Below, one piece after another: positions 10,201 to 16,620 of a stretch of DNA of 64,000 nucleotides (position 1 is its first letter; each line of letters begins with the position of its first letter). Location: assembly GCA_934446675.1 (NCBI GenBank), contig CAKSEL010000002.1, positions 1 through 64,000 of the forward strand, written 5' to 3'. Below the pieces are notes generated by a model. It worked only from the letters and a program-made list of their open reading frames with translations, had not been told where the DNA came from and ran no database searches. The translations under genes were made by a program, and so were the position numbers. Origin of the DNA: an uncultured Eubacteriales bacterium. GTDB lineage: Bacteria; Bacillota; Clostridia; Oscillospirales; CAG-382.

Positions 10201-11165
10201 ACGGCGGCGGAATATATTTTGACAACAGCACCGTTTCATTCAATATGTACGGCGGACGTATCGGCGACAATACCGCAAACGGAAACGGCGGAGGCATCTG
10301 CGCTCATGGTTCATACACCGAAATGAGCATTTCCGGCGGAAGAATAGTCAGAAATACGGCGTTCGGCAACGGTGCCGGCATATATCACAACGTAAAGAAA
10401 CTTTCAATTTCAAACGACACGCAGATATATGCCAATATGAAGCTTTCCGGAACAGATGAACAAGGCGAAGAAGAAATTCTAAACAACGTATACCTTGCCA
10501 ATTCGGGCAGAGTGCTCTCTCTCAGCCTTTCCGAGAAAGACGTTCCGCCCATGATTGGCATTTCGGTTTCCGACAAAGCACAGGCACTGACCGACGTTAC
10601 ATCGGAGGATTACAGTTCATTCTTACGCTCCGACGACACAGACTACGTTGTAATTTACGATCAAAATTCAAAGGTTCACAAGCTTGCAAATAGCTTATGC
10701 ATTACTCTTGATCCTATGAACGACGGCGAATATCCCACGGATTACTATGTTGCCGAAGGAGCCGTATTTGAAAAGCCCGAATACGAGCCTATGAAATACG
10801 GATACAGATTTTTCGGCTGGTACACCGAAAACGGCGAAAGATACGACTTCTCGCAGACGGTAAATCAACCCTTTACGCTTTACGCAAAGTACTTAAAAGA
10901 CACCGACACAGCGATTGTGCTTGAAAAAGACAGAGTTACTCTGTACGGCACCGAAAATGTGCGCAACGGCGTACTTTATCTTACCGGCTTTGACAGCGAC
11001 GGCAGAATTACCTCTGTAAAGATGATGAATGTAAATTCTGACGGCGAAACCGCCTTTGAAAGCATAGGCTTTGACATAAATTCATGCACTGCGGTACGCG
11101 CTTTTCTCTGGTCACAAAGCTTTGCTCCTCTCTGCGAAAGCGCCGGATACACTGTAAACAAATAA
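7224..11165 (+). CDS. Secreted right-handed beta-helix protein with InlB-type repeats
   Basis: A 1313-residue exported protein. It starts with a signal peptide (residues 1-25, cleavage near VYA-SS). Two large modules follow, each opening with an HTHCLCG motif (residues 32 and 667). Each module is a ladder of G-G-G-I-Y / N-N-T-A repeats typical of pectate-lyase-like right-handed beta-helices and of polymorphic outer-surface proteins. Each ends in an InlB/Listeria-Bacteroides-type repeat with G-Y-x-F-x-G-W-Y (about 600-662 and 1160-1230). A short C-terminal domain ends the protein. No LPXTG sorting motif is visible, so surface attachment is unclear. The start is supported by GGAGG at 7211-7215. 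The fold is confident; an adhesion or glycan-binding role is inference. Confidence 0.8.
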   Translation: MKTAKITAVFLSLFAALFLMTAVYASSITTDHTHCLCGSEFDSDSSSHDDIAGKEISFVPYDGTGDLICDEDGNAYLFLTQDVTLSGSIGNENADLYICLNGFKLTSSDLENPIISGFNNLVICDCKDTGEIGNRGTDEAPAKPAVSVGNSAKAYIYGGNFTKNISSDGGAAIYAQSGSELYLLGGSFTDNTSYKNGGAVYANGAAFTMRGGIMSGNKVPNGSGGAVSVESGKMYTYGGEMNGNSAINGGAVYINGNTAADISNITANNNTASNMAGAIFIETSGIVNINNIEVGENSAKNGGGICFKYVEEKGKYPYSHIRNSNIHDNTATGNGGGIYFNGNGASNINTSIRDSKICGNTATGNGGGIFATSTATINFYCGNTVSGNTAAGNGGGISLNSDSSFLIATDSSAADKIAYIKNNSAKLGGGIYTNANRFIANGLCEIEGNTASDMGGGVYITGNYYNNALIFTKTTVTKNTAPVGAGIYLDKKDYGAEFEIGGGTYIIGNTSSENGSESNLYLKNGRTFQLRTGITGNEKIGVSVSKTPTLEEPVDIENKIIGETFYDKGGDRSALIISDNSDYTVIYENSKHRLVLRSYTVTFDPQNGDEVTVARCLPGETVSAPSDDPIREGYIFGGWYCGEEKYDFSKTVDSDITLSAKWIDSRHTHCLCGDTYCYDESKHEILSKKDISFTAFDGTGDIICDEDGNAYLFLTQDVTLSGSIGNENADLYICLNGFKLTSSDLENPVISGFNNLVICDCTGGGEIGNRGGEKASAKSAVYAKGGSVYMYGANITGNQVSGDGAAICLDSGKLYMYGGSISNNHASLSGGAVFMCGTSEVKISGGSISQNNAGGNGGAIYATGSGCSIVMTDGEINGNSAIWGGGVYLHYAAKMTLSGNGRISENTVLAHGGGILLNEEGSALTMTGGYISGNTADEYGGGIYASTKSSVNMSGGEIAVNSAKLGGGVHLRVNSSFTMSENADISGNSASSDGGGIYFDNSTVSFNMYGGRIGDNTANGNGGGICAHGSYTEMSISGGRIVRNTAFGNGAGIYHNVKKLSISNDTQIYANMKLSGTDEQGEEEILNNVYLANSGRVLSLSLSEKDVPPMIGISVSDKAQALTDVTSEDYSSFLRSDDTDYVVIYDQNSKVHKLANSLCITLDPMNDGEYPTDYYVAEGAVFEKPEYEPMKYGYRFFGWYTENGERYDFSQTVNQPFTLYAKYLKDTDTAIVLEKDRVTLYGTENVRNGVLYLTGFDSDGRITSVKMMNVNSDGETAFESIGFDINSCTAVRAFLWSQSFAPLCESAGYTVNK
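7407..7600 (+). repeat. Intragenic duplicate, copy 1
   Basis: 194 nt that recur at 9312-9505 within the same gene with about 14 substitutions by eye, mostly at third codon positions. It encodes the first part of each beta-helix module. Confidence 0.85.
9312..9505 (+). repeat. Intragenic duplicate, copy 2
   Basis: Second copy of the 194-nt segment at 7407-7600, in the same frame and of the same length. The surrounding beta-helix rungs of the two modules are far more different. Confidence 0.85.
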
Positions 11166-11215
11166 AAGTCTTTACAGACGATACAGCATTTCTTTACAGG
11201 AAAACATAACAGAAT

Positions 11216-11260
11216 ACGGACAGAGATTTCCCGGATTTCCGAGTGTTTCTGTCCGTTTTA
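11216..11260 (+). terminator. Terminator of TetR/beta-helix operon
   Basis: Stem ACGGACAGA (11216-11224) with TCTGTCCGT (11248-11256), then TTTAT. Confidence 0.65.
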
Positions 11261-11347
11261 TATTGGGTAAATTTTAAATTCCGTAAGCTTCTGTCTGACA
11301 CGATTTTGCTGACTTCTTTTCTGTTTTGCTCATTTTTTCCGCAGTGC

Positions 11348-11376
11348 TTGACAAAGCCCCCGGAGTCTTTTATAAT
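11348..11376 (+). promoter_or_regulatory. Consensus sigma-A promoter
   Basis: TTGACA (11348-11353), 17-nt spacer, TATAAT (11371-11376); drives the glycerophosphodiesterase gene at 11436. Confidence 0.85.
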
Positions 11377-11435
11377 TCCCGGTAAAGACCGGAATATAAA
11401 TGTGCTAAAAACAGCACTCGAAAGGAAAAAACTTT

Positions 11436-12266
11436 ATGAACCCACTTTACTCTTTGATAGAAAAGAAAAAAATCCTGCTTGCGGCACACCGCGGCGTCTG
11501 CGCCGGAAATATATCCTGCAACACTGCAGAATCATATGAGGCGGCTATAATTCATGGTGCAGACATTATAGAGCTTGACGTTAGCGTATCAAAGGACGGA
11601 AAGCTGTACTGTTTCCACCCCGGAATGGAACGCGCACATCTCGGCTCGCCTGTTTTTATAAAGGATATGTATTCGGACGAGGTTGAAAAGCTGCGTTATC
11701 TGAATTTTGACAACGTGCCGACGGAATACGGCGTAAGCACCTTTTACGATATTATGTCGCGTCTTAAGGGAAGATGTTTTATAAACGTTGACAAATTCTG
11801 GACAGCGATGAAAGACATAACGGAGGTCATTCGTTCTCTCGGCATGGAGGAACAGGTCATTGTAAAAAGCAGTTTTAACGAAAAAGAGCTTTTCTCTCTC
11901 GAACAAACCGCTCCCGAACTTATGTATATGGCAATAGTACGCGACAAGGACACGGTAAGCGATCTTCTGCTTTCGTCAAATTTGAACTTTATCGGCGTTG
12001 AGGCGCTGTTTGCCACAGACGACAAGGAGATCGTGTCAGAAGATTACATAAACGCAATGCACGAAAAAGGTCTTGCCGTATGGTGCAACTCGATAGTGTA
12101 CGATTACCGCGACGTCATTGCCGCAAAGCACAACGACGACATATCTGCGTCGGGAGATCCCGACAGCGGCTGGGGCTGGATAGCAAAACGCGGTTTTGAC
12201 ATAATGCAGACCGACTGGCTCATGCCTGCCGACGTTTATCTCAAAAGCAAAGGATACCGCGTCTGA
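11436..12266 (+). CDS. Glycerophosphodiester phosphodiesterase family protein
   Basis: A 276-residue GDPD-family protein, clearly divergent from the one at 2510. The N-terminal AAHRGV gives the catalytic His, and ELDVSVSKDG plus FHPG give the metal-binding segment. The usual PENT motif is replaced by C-N-T-A-E-S. The C-terminal part retains W-C-N and Q-T-D-W barrel segments. The ribosome site AAAGGA precedes the ATG at 11436. It has its own consensus promoter and terminator, so it is a single-gene unit. A lipid headgroup or teichoic-acid-derived diester substrate is likely for the family but cannot be specified. Confidence 0.8.
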   Translation: MNPLYSLIEKKKILLAAHRGVCAGNISCNTAESYEAAIIHGADIIELDVSVSKDGKLYCFHPGMERAHLGSPVFIKDMYSDEVEKLRYLNFDNVPTEYGVSTFYDIMSRLKGRCFINVDKFWTAMKDITEVIRSLGMEEQVIVKSSFNEKELFSLEQTAPELMYMAIVRDKDTVSDLLLSSNLNFIGVEALFATDDKEIVSEDYINAMHEKGLAVWCNSIVYDYRDVIAAKHNDDISASGDPDSGWGWIAKRGFDIMQTDWLMPADVYLKSKGYRV

Positions 12267-12293
12267 TTTAACGTAAAGCAAATATTTTCTCAT

Positions 12294-12320
12294 GCCTGCC
12301 GCAAACGGCAGGCTTTTTTA
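12294..12320 (+). terminator. Terminator between convergent genes
   Basis: GCCTGCCG (12294-12301), CAAA type loop, CGGCAGGC (12306-12313), then TTTTTTT. It ends the GDPD gene. Confidence 0.8.
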
Positions 12321-12349
12321 TGCCGTTTTTCCGAAAATTCTGAAATGCT

Positions 12350-13765
12350 TTATTCGCCGTGATTGCTTATGCCGCACTTTACGTCCTGTTCGCGGCGTTT
12401 AAAAATTTTGGGGAAACTTGTGAAAATAACAACCGACGTGATTATTCCGGCTGCAAGATCCGCAATTCCCTCCGACATATACACGCCCTTAAAGCCGAGA
12501 AAATGCGTAAGTACAAAACAAAACGGAATAAGTATTATAACCTTTCTTGTCACGGCAAGCGCAAGCGCGGACTTTGCCTGTCCGAGAGCCACGTTTACGT
12601 TTTGCATCGTCATCTGGACAAAGAACATTATAGAGCCCATAAGGAAAAACGGCGTATACTTCTTTACTATTTCCGTGACAGCCTCGCTTGCCGAAAACAG
12701 GCGTGCGTAAAGCACCGGCACGCAGAGAGATACCGACCATATACAAAGCGCAAACACAAACGCGATAACCGTCACGTCCGTTATTCCCTTTTTAAGGCGT
12801 TTTGCGTTGCCTTTGCCGTAATTATAGCTTACAAAAGGCTGCATACCGTTGCCCAGTCCGTTAAGCGGCAGAGATATGAGCTGCAATGCGCTTAACATTA
12901 CCGTAAGCGCCGCGGTATAGTCCTTATTTCCCCCGGTAGACGCGTTTAGGCAGATATTGAACACTATCTGCACGGCACATTCCGTAACCGTCATGACAAA
13001 CGGCGTAAATCCGAGAGAAACTATACTGAAAACTATGCTTCTGCAAAGTCTGAACTGCTCTTTTACAAACTTAAACAGGCTTTTTTCCGAAAAAAAGAAA
13101 AGCATTATAAGAACGCACGAAACAAACTGCGAAATTACCGTCGCAAGGCTTGAGCCGCGCACTCCCATACCGAAAGTAAATATAAACAGCGGATCGAGTA
13201 TTATATTTATCACGGCTCCCGTCAGAACATAGCTCATTGCCGTAAATGAATAGCCCTGAGTCAGTATAAACGGATTAAGTCCCTGCGAGAGCATTACAAA
13301 CACAGAACCCAAAGAGTATATTCTGAGATACGACACCGCAAAGTCCACCGCACTCTCAGGACAGCCGAAAAGCACGACGACGGGCTTTGCAAACACAAAG
13401 AAAAACGCTCCCGAAACAACGCCTATGATTACAAGCATTACAAACGCGCTGTTGAATATACGGTTTGCGCCGTCCCTGTCGTCTTCGCCGAGTTTAATGC
13501 CGGCACGCGGAGAACCGCCGAGTCCGACAAGGTTTGCAAACGCCTGAATAATCAGCGTTATGGGCAGAACTATTCCGAGAGCCGCAAGCGCGTCCATTCC
13601 GCCGTCCTCTATTTTTGCAACGTACATTCTGTCCACTATATTATACAGAAACGTTATGAGCTGCGCCGCAACGGCAGGCAGCGTAAGCCTGAATACAAGC
13701 GGAAGAACCGCGCCGTGGTCAAGCTCTGCTGTCATATCCTTTTTTGCTGTGGTTTTATAAGACAT
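12350..13765 (-). CDS. MATE family efflux transporter
   Basis: A 471-residue inner-membrane exporter with about 12 predicted membrane helices arranged as two homologous halves. The N-terminal half has the MATE-type sequence TLPAVAAQLITFLYNIVDRMYV and A-N-L-V-G-L-G-G-S. The second half repeats the pattern (PLNGLGNGMQPFVSYNYGKGN). Such proteins export cationic drugs or metabolites in exchange for Na+ or H+; the substrate is not readable. The gene stands alone between a convergent GDPD gene and an 18-bp dyad upstream (13884-13901) that may be an operator. Confidence 0.88.
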   Translation of the reverse strand: MSYKTTAKKDMTAELDHGAVLPLVFRLTLPAVAAQLITFLYNIVDRMYVAKIEDGGMDALAALGIVLPITLIIQAFANLVGLGGSPRAGIKLGEDDRDGANRIFNSAFVMLVIIGVVSGAFFFVFAKPVVVLFGCPESAVDFAVSYLRIYSLGSVFVMLSQGLNPFILTQGYSFTAMSYVLTGAVINIILDPLFIFTFGMGVRGSSLATVISQFVSCVLIMLFFFSEKSLFKFVKEQFRLCRSIVFSIVSLGFTPFVMTVTECAVQIVFNICLNASTGGNKDYTAALTVMLSALQLISLPLNGLGNGMQPFVSYNYGKGNAKRLKKGITDVTVIAFVFALCIWSVSLCVPVLYARLFSASEAVTEIVKKYTPFFLMGSIMFFVQMTMQNVNVALGQAKSALALAVTRKVIILIPFCFVLTHFLGFKGVYMSEGIADLAAGIITSVVIFTSFPKIFKRREQDVKCGISNHGE

Positions 13766-13883
13766 TTCATCATTCCCGTAAATTATTTATCTTAATTTTA
13801 TCACACTATTATGACTTTTTCTCTTTGTAAAAGTTAAAACCGAAAGTATATCGACACAGTTCGGGCAATTCTAAAGTCCGTTA

Positions 13884-13901
13884 GTCTAACAGATTAGACT
13901 T
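13884..13901. promoter_or_regulatory. 18-bp dyad, candidate operator upstream of MATE gene
   Basis: AGTCTAA-CAGA-TTAGACT is a perfect 7-bp inverted repeat with a 4-nt centre, about 120 bp upstream of the MATE start. Its length and symmetry suit a dimeric repressor of the MarR or TetR type. It is followed on the + strand by TTTTT, so a terminator function is also possible, but no + strand gene precedes it. Confidence 0.35.
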
Positions 13902-13919
13902 TTTAAATTCCGTTTGCGC

Positions 13920-13967
13920 GCAAAAAGAAACCCCGTACCTGCCGAGAATGGCTTAAATACGAGGTTT
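13920..13967 (-). terminator. Terminator of the four-helix/C15-like gene pair
   Basis: On the minus strand AAACCTCGTA (13958-13967) pairs with TACGGGGTTT (13928-13937) with one mismatch, enclosing a smaller GCC/GGC hairpin, and is followed by CTTTTTG. Confidence 0.6.
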
Positions 13968-13998
13968 TCACTGAGTAGAGGTGCCGAAAAAGATGTAC

Positions 13999-14433
13999 TC
14001 AAAAAATATCTGCTAATTTGTTCATTAAAGTTTCATTCATGCCCTGTAATGACGGAATATGAATGAAAACAGTATTGGGTTTTTTTTTCAACATGTGATA
14101 ATATGCGGCATTACATAAATATTTTGTTGGAGCTTTTGAAATATAATATGATATATTTGATTCATTTAATTTACTTTCTAAAGATAACAAATCATAATCA
14201 GTAAATATATGCTCACTATTATAACAAGCACAAAGATCTATTCGAATTTTATCAACCAAGTTTTTATCAATGCCAAACATATATACGGCATCAAAATCAC
14301 AATCAAATCTCGTAATATCTTTTTCAAGACCGGTAAAAGAATTGGTTAAAAAAAGTGAATTATTATCAATGCGTGAAACAAGCTGATAAGAGGTGTTATT
14401 TTTACCTTTGAAAGCAGTATAAAGAGTTTTCAT
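13999..14433 (-). CDS. Minimal pyroglutamyl-peptidase I (C15)-like protein
   Basis: A 144-residue protein that lines up by eye over its whole length with pyroglutamyl peptidase I, which removes N-terminal pyroglutamate and is usually about 215 residues. The N-terminal TAFKGKNNTSYQLV matches the G-F-x-P-F-G-G-x-x-x-N-P-S region. FDAVYMFGI matches the central strand P-D-A-V-x-x-x-G. APTKYLCNAAYYHML matches the nucleophile segment G-T-x-V-C-N-x-x-x-Y, giving Cys107. FIHIPSL matches the F-x-H-I-P-Y segment, giving His125. The catalytic Glu appears to be Asp (about residue 61). Its ATG overlaps the stop of the upstream four-helix gene (ATGA) and has AAAGGA as ribosome site, so the two are translationally coupled. 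Codon composition is more AT-rich than in neighbouring genes. Activity is uncertain. Confidence 0.55.
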   Translation of the reverse strand: MKTLYTAFKGKNNTSYQLVSRIDNNSLFLTNSFTGLEKDITRFDCDFDAVYMFGIDKNLVDKIRIDLCACYNSEHIFTDYDLLSLESKLNESNISYYISKAPTKYLCNAAYYHMLKKKPNTVFIHIPSLQGMNETLMNKLADIF

Positions 14434-14774
14434 TTGTTGTCCTTTAGCGTTTTGCAACTTGATATTAACATTCGTCTAATGCGGCCGCAAAGATTTCTAT
14501 TTCTTCTGAACATCTCTTCGTCTATGATATTCGTTTCGAACAACAACTTCAACCAGCCCTCTGTTTCGGTGCATTCTTTTAAAGAAATCTCAAATTTAGA
14601 AATCATATCCGATTTACTTTGCCCGTAATTAGCTTCTCTAATATTTGCGTAAACGCTGCTTGAACTTTTACGAATTTGGAAAAGGGTATTGGAAGGCGCT
14701 TTTAAATTTTGACAAAGCAATTCTATTTCTGTTGCGAGCTGCTCCGAATATATCAACAAGTAGTTTTTCGCCAT
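14430..14774 (-). CDS. Four-helix bundle protein (S23/Avd-like)
   Basis: A 114-residue helical protein of the four-helix-bundle family first known from 23S rRNA intervening sequences and related to Avd of diversity-generating retroelements. Visible family signs are IYSEQLATEIELLCQ, F-Q-I-R-K-S-S-S-S-V-Y-A-N-I-R-E-A and the SKFEISLKECTETEGWL helix. The start at 14774 is chosen because AAAGGAG lies 8 nt upstream; 34 further in-frame codons upstream are inside the repeat array and look non-coding. A promoter is seen at 14797-14825. The gene is followed with a 4-nt overlap by the C15-like gene. There is no reverse transcriptase or variable repeat in the window, so a retroelement role is not supported here. 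Confidence 0.8.
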   Translation of the reverse strand: MAKNYLLIYSEQLATEIELLCQNLKAPSNTLFQIRKSSSSVYANIREANYGQSKSDMISKFEISLKECTETEGWLKLLFETNIIDEEMFRRNRNLCGRIRRMLISSCKTLKDNK

Positions 14775-14796
14775 AATATCACTCCTTTCTAAAAGT

Positions 14797-14825
14797 ATAA
14801 TACTACACTTCGGCGAATAAATCAA
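14797..14825 (-). promoter_or_regulatory. Promoter of the four-helix gene pair
   Basis: On the minus strand TTGATT (14825-14820), a 17-nt spacer and TATTAT (14802-14797). The -35 hexamer overlaps the first hairpin of the repeat array. Confidence 0.55.
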
Positions 14826-14991
14826 GGCGAAGCCTTGTATATCATCAATTCCGTAGGAATTGCATATCATCAACACGGAGTGTTGTATATCATCATTGCG
14901 AAAGCGGTATACAGCCTACGGCTGATGATATACACGCTACGCGTGATGATATACGCCTAACGGCGATGATATACCATTGCTTTCGCAATGG
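14824..14991. repeat. Array of eight different mini-hairpins with a flipping decamer spacer
   Basis: Eight small palindromes with 3-4 nt loops: 14824-14836, 14847-14861, 14872-14884, 14895-14908 (imperfect), 14913-14923, 14934-14944, 14955-14964 and 14975-14990. They have different stem sequences but are separated by a near-constant decamer. In the left half the decamer reads GTATATCATC (14837, 14885; GCATATCATC at 14862). In the right half it is the reverse complement GATGATATAC (14924, 14945, 14965). The switch occurs around 14909, where only ATAC remains. The fourth and eighth hairpins are near reverse complements of each other, so the array is itself roughly an inverted repeat. It sits immediately upstream of the four-helix gene. 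Confidence 0.85.
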
Positions 14992-14993
14992 AT

Positions 14994-15030
14994 AAAAAAA
15001 TCAAGCAACCTTTTGGTTGCTTGATTTTTT
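14994..15030 (-). terminator. Bidirectional terminator after tRNA pair
   Basis: A perfect 10-bp stem (TCAAGCAACC / GGTTGCTTGA, 15001-15010 and 15015-15024) is flanked by A7 and T6, so it works on both strands. It ends the tRNA-Leu/tRNA-fMet transcript. Confidence 0.85.
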
Positions 15031-15106
15031 GGTTGCGGAGGCTGGATTTGAACCAACGACCTTCGGGTTATGAGCCCAACGAGCTACCGGGCTGCTCTAC
15101 TCCGCG
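15030..15106 (-). tRNA. tRNA-fMet (CAT), initiator
   Basis: A 77-nt cloverleaf with encoded CCA (15030-15032). The anticodon is CAT in the loop CTCATAA. Its initiator features are the C1-A72 mismatch at the acceptor end and the three consecutive G-C pairs at the end of the anticodon stem (GGG/CCC). It lies 13 nt downstream of tRNA-Leu on the same strand. Confidence 0.92.
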
Positions 15107-15119
15107 ATATATGATTGTT

Positions 15120-15208
15120 TGGTGCCGGAGACCGGGCTTGAACCGGTACGAGATATAAGTCTCACGGGATTTTAAGTCCCGGGCGTCTGCCAATTCCGCC
15201 ACTCCGGC
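15120..15208 (-). tRNA. tRNA-Leu (TAA)
   Basis: An 89-nt class II tRNA with a 7-bp acceptor stem GCCGGAG/CTCCGGC, a long variable arm, anticodon TAA in the loop CTTAAAA, the T-loop GTTCAAG, and encoded CCA. Confidence 0.92.
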
Positions 15209-15401
15209 ATACAGCTTACATACCGAAACTTTACCGTCCCTCAACACTGCCTGTATAGTATATCACACAAAGCGGCATTTGTCAATAGCTTTTTCAAAAA
15301 TATTTGCTTTGGCAACGTGTTTTATACGCCGCTTTACGTGTGAATATTACATTTTTATGGTTTTTCCGACAATTTGAATACAACCGACGCCATTTTCGGC
15401 G

Positions 15402-15782
15402 TTATTTTGCCCCACCGTGCTTTTCGCCGAAATATCCCGTGAGATTGAGCGTCGGAACTTCTGTCTTTGTCGAAAATCCGAGTGCCTTTGCAAGGCGCAT
15501 ATCGTCTCCGGTATACTCAACGTCAACTCCGCCGTTAAGGTCGATATAATTCAGCGCCGCCTTGCCTAAGAGAAATCTGTCAACATCGTCGTCATACCCT
15601 TCCACAAGGCTCATAAGATAAATTACCGCGTTCGGGGGAGTCACCTTGCCGTAAGCCGTGCCGACGAATTTTCCGCCGTTATGCGCGGCAATGACAAAGC
15701 AGTCCTTTTCCGGAACTATCCCGAACATTTTGGTATATTCCTCACGCTCATAGGAGGTATAAACAGGTCTTATTTCAAGCAT
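15402..15782 (-). CDS. Small GNAT-like hypothetical protein
   Basis: A 126-residue protein without a firm family. Its layout resembles a reduced GNAT acetyltransferase: FVIAAHNGGKFVGTAYGKV as the central strand pair, L-M-S-L-V-E-G-Y as a possible strand before the acetyl-CoA loop, and AKALGFSTKTEVPTLNL as the closing helix and strand. The canonical Q/R-x-x-G-x-G/A loop is missing (the segment reads YDDDVDRFLLGKA), so it may not bind acetyl-CoA. The ATG has ACGGAG upstream. It lies 21 nt downstream of the pseudouridine synthase gene on the same strand, probably co-transcribed. Confidence 0.55.
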   Translation of the reverse strand: MLEIRPVYTSYEREEYTKMFGIVPEKDCFVIAAHNGGKFVGTAYGKVTPPNAVIYLMSLVEGYDDDVDRFLLGKAALNYIDLNGGVDVEYTGDDMRLAKALGFSTKTEVPTLNLTGYFGEKHGGAK

Positions 15783-15803
15783 TTGTCTACTCCGTTACAA
15801 ATA

Positions 15804-16517
15804 TCAGAGATTTTTGAGATAGCTTATCTCATTATAGTTCATATACTTCCATCTGCCGGGTGTGAGCATACCGATAGTAAGCTCTCCGACGGCAACCCTT
15901 TTTAGGCGCGTTATGGTAAGTCCGGCTATTTCGCACATTTTTCTTATCTGACGGTTTCTTCCCTCGCTCAGCACGAATTTAAGCGTGGTATTTCCCTCTT
16001 TGCGCTCAATTATCGTGACCTTTACGGGCTTTATCTTATATCCGTCTATTTCCATGGGCGACGTCAGAATTTCAAGCTTTTCCGGCTCTATCTCGCCCTT
16101 TATCTTAACGTGATAGATCTTATCGACATGATTTTTCGGGTGCATAAGCTTATTTGCGGTTTCGCCGTCGTTTGTGAGTATGAGCAGTCCCTCGGACTCC
16201 ATATCGAGTCTGCCGCAAGGGTATACTCTTTCGGGAATATCGGTGAGCAATTCGGGAATACACTTTCTTCCCTCTTCGTCGCTCATTGTTGTAACGTATC
16301 CTCTCGGCTTATAAAGCATTACATAGAGCTTTTTTGCGCCGCCCTTTATGGGTTTTCCGTTATACTCGACGTTATCGCGCGACGGATCTATTTTCTGTCC
16401 TATCGCCGCTTTCACGCCGTTTACGGTAAAGTGTCCTTTTTCTATTTCCTTTTCGGCGGCACGCCTTGACATAAGACCGCAGTCGGAAACGTATTTCTGA
16501 AGACGCATTTCTTCCAT
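15804..16517 (-). CDS. RsuA/RluB family rRNA pseudouridine synthase
   Basis: A 237-residue enzyme that isomerises a uridine in rRNA. An N-terminal S4 RNA-binding domain (MRLQKYVSDCGLMSRRAAEKEI) is followed by the catalytic domain with the family motif YPCGRLDMESEGLL, whose Asp is the nucleophile, and by EGRNRQIRKMCE. Overall it looks more like RluB than RsuA, but the exact target position cannot be assigned. I chose the ATG at 16517 because AGGAG lies upstream; the 17 extra codons in the longer frame are unlike the family. Confidence 0.88.
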   Translation of the reverse strand: MEEMRLQKYVSDCGLMSRRAAEKEIEKGHFTVNGVKAAIGQKIDPSRDNVEYNGKPIKGGAKKLYVMLYKPRGYVTTMSDEEGRKCIPELLTDIPERVYPCGRLDMESEGLLILTNDGETANKLMHPKNHVDKIYHVKIKGEIEPEKLEILTSPMEIDGYKIKPVKVTIIERKEGNTTLKFVLSEGRNRQIRKMCEIAGLTITRLKRVAVGELTIGMLTPGRWKYMNYNEISYLKNL

Positions 16518-16568
16518 TTTTATGATTTCTCCTGATCGATTCTGCACATTTTGGTTTTTATTAAGCAA

Positions 16569-16587
16569 GGCAGGAAAAAATCCTGCC
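16569..16587 (-). terminator. Hairpin after pnp
   Basis: GGCAGGA/TCCTGCC stem with an A/U-only 5-nt loop between pnp and the pseudouridine synthase gene. The U-tract after it is weak, so it may be an attenuator or 3' end protector. Confidence 0.5.
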
Positions 16588-16620
16588 CTTTTAAGCTTAT
16601 TTAGTTAAGAAAGTCTTTAA

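Noticed and set aside
14824..14991. CRISPR-like repeat-spacer array
   Set aside because: The constant decamer is too short and inverts mid-array, the intervening sequences are 10-17-nt palindromes, and no cas gene is in the window.
13920..15030. Diversity-generating retroelement, suggested by the Avd-like four-helix protein
   Set aside because: No reverse transcriptase and no template/variable repeat pair are visible nearby.
15030..15208. tRNA-adjacent integrated element with attachment repeats
   Set aside because: No duplicated 3' tRNA segment and no integrase gene were seen on either side.
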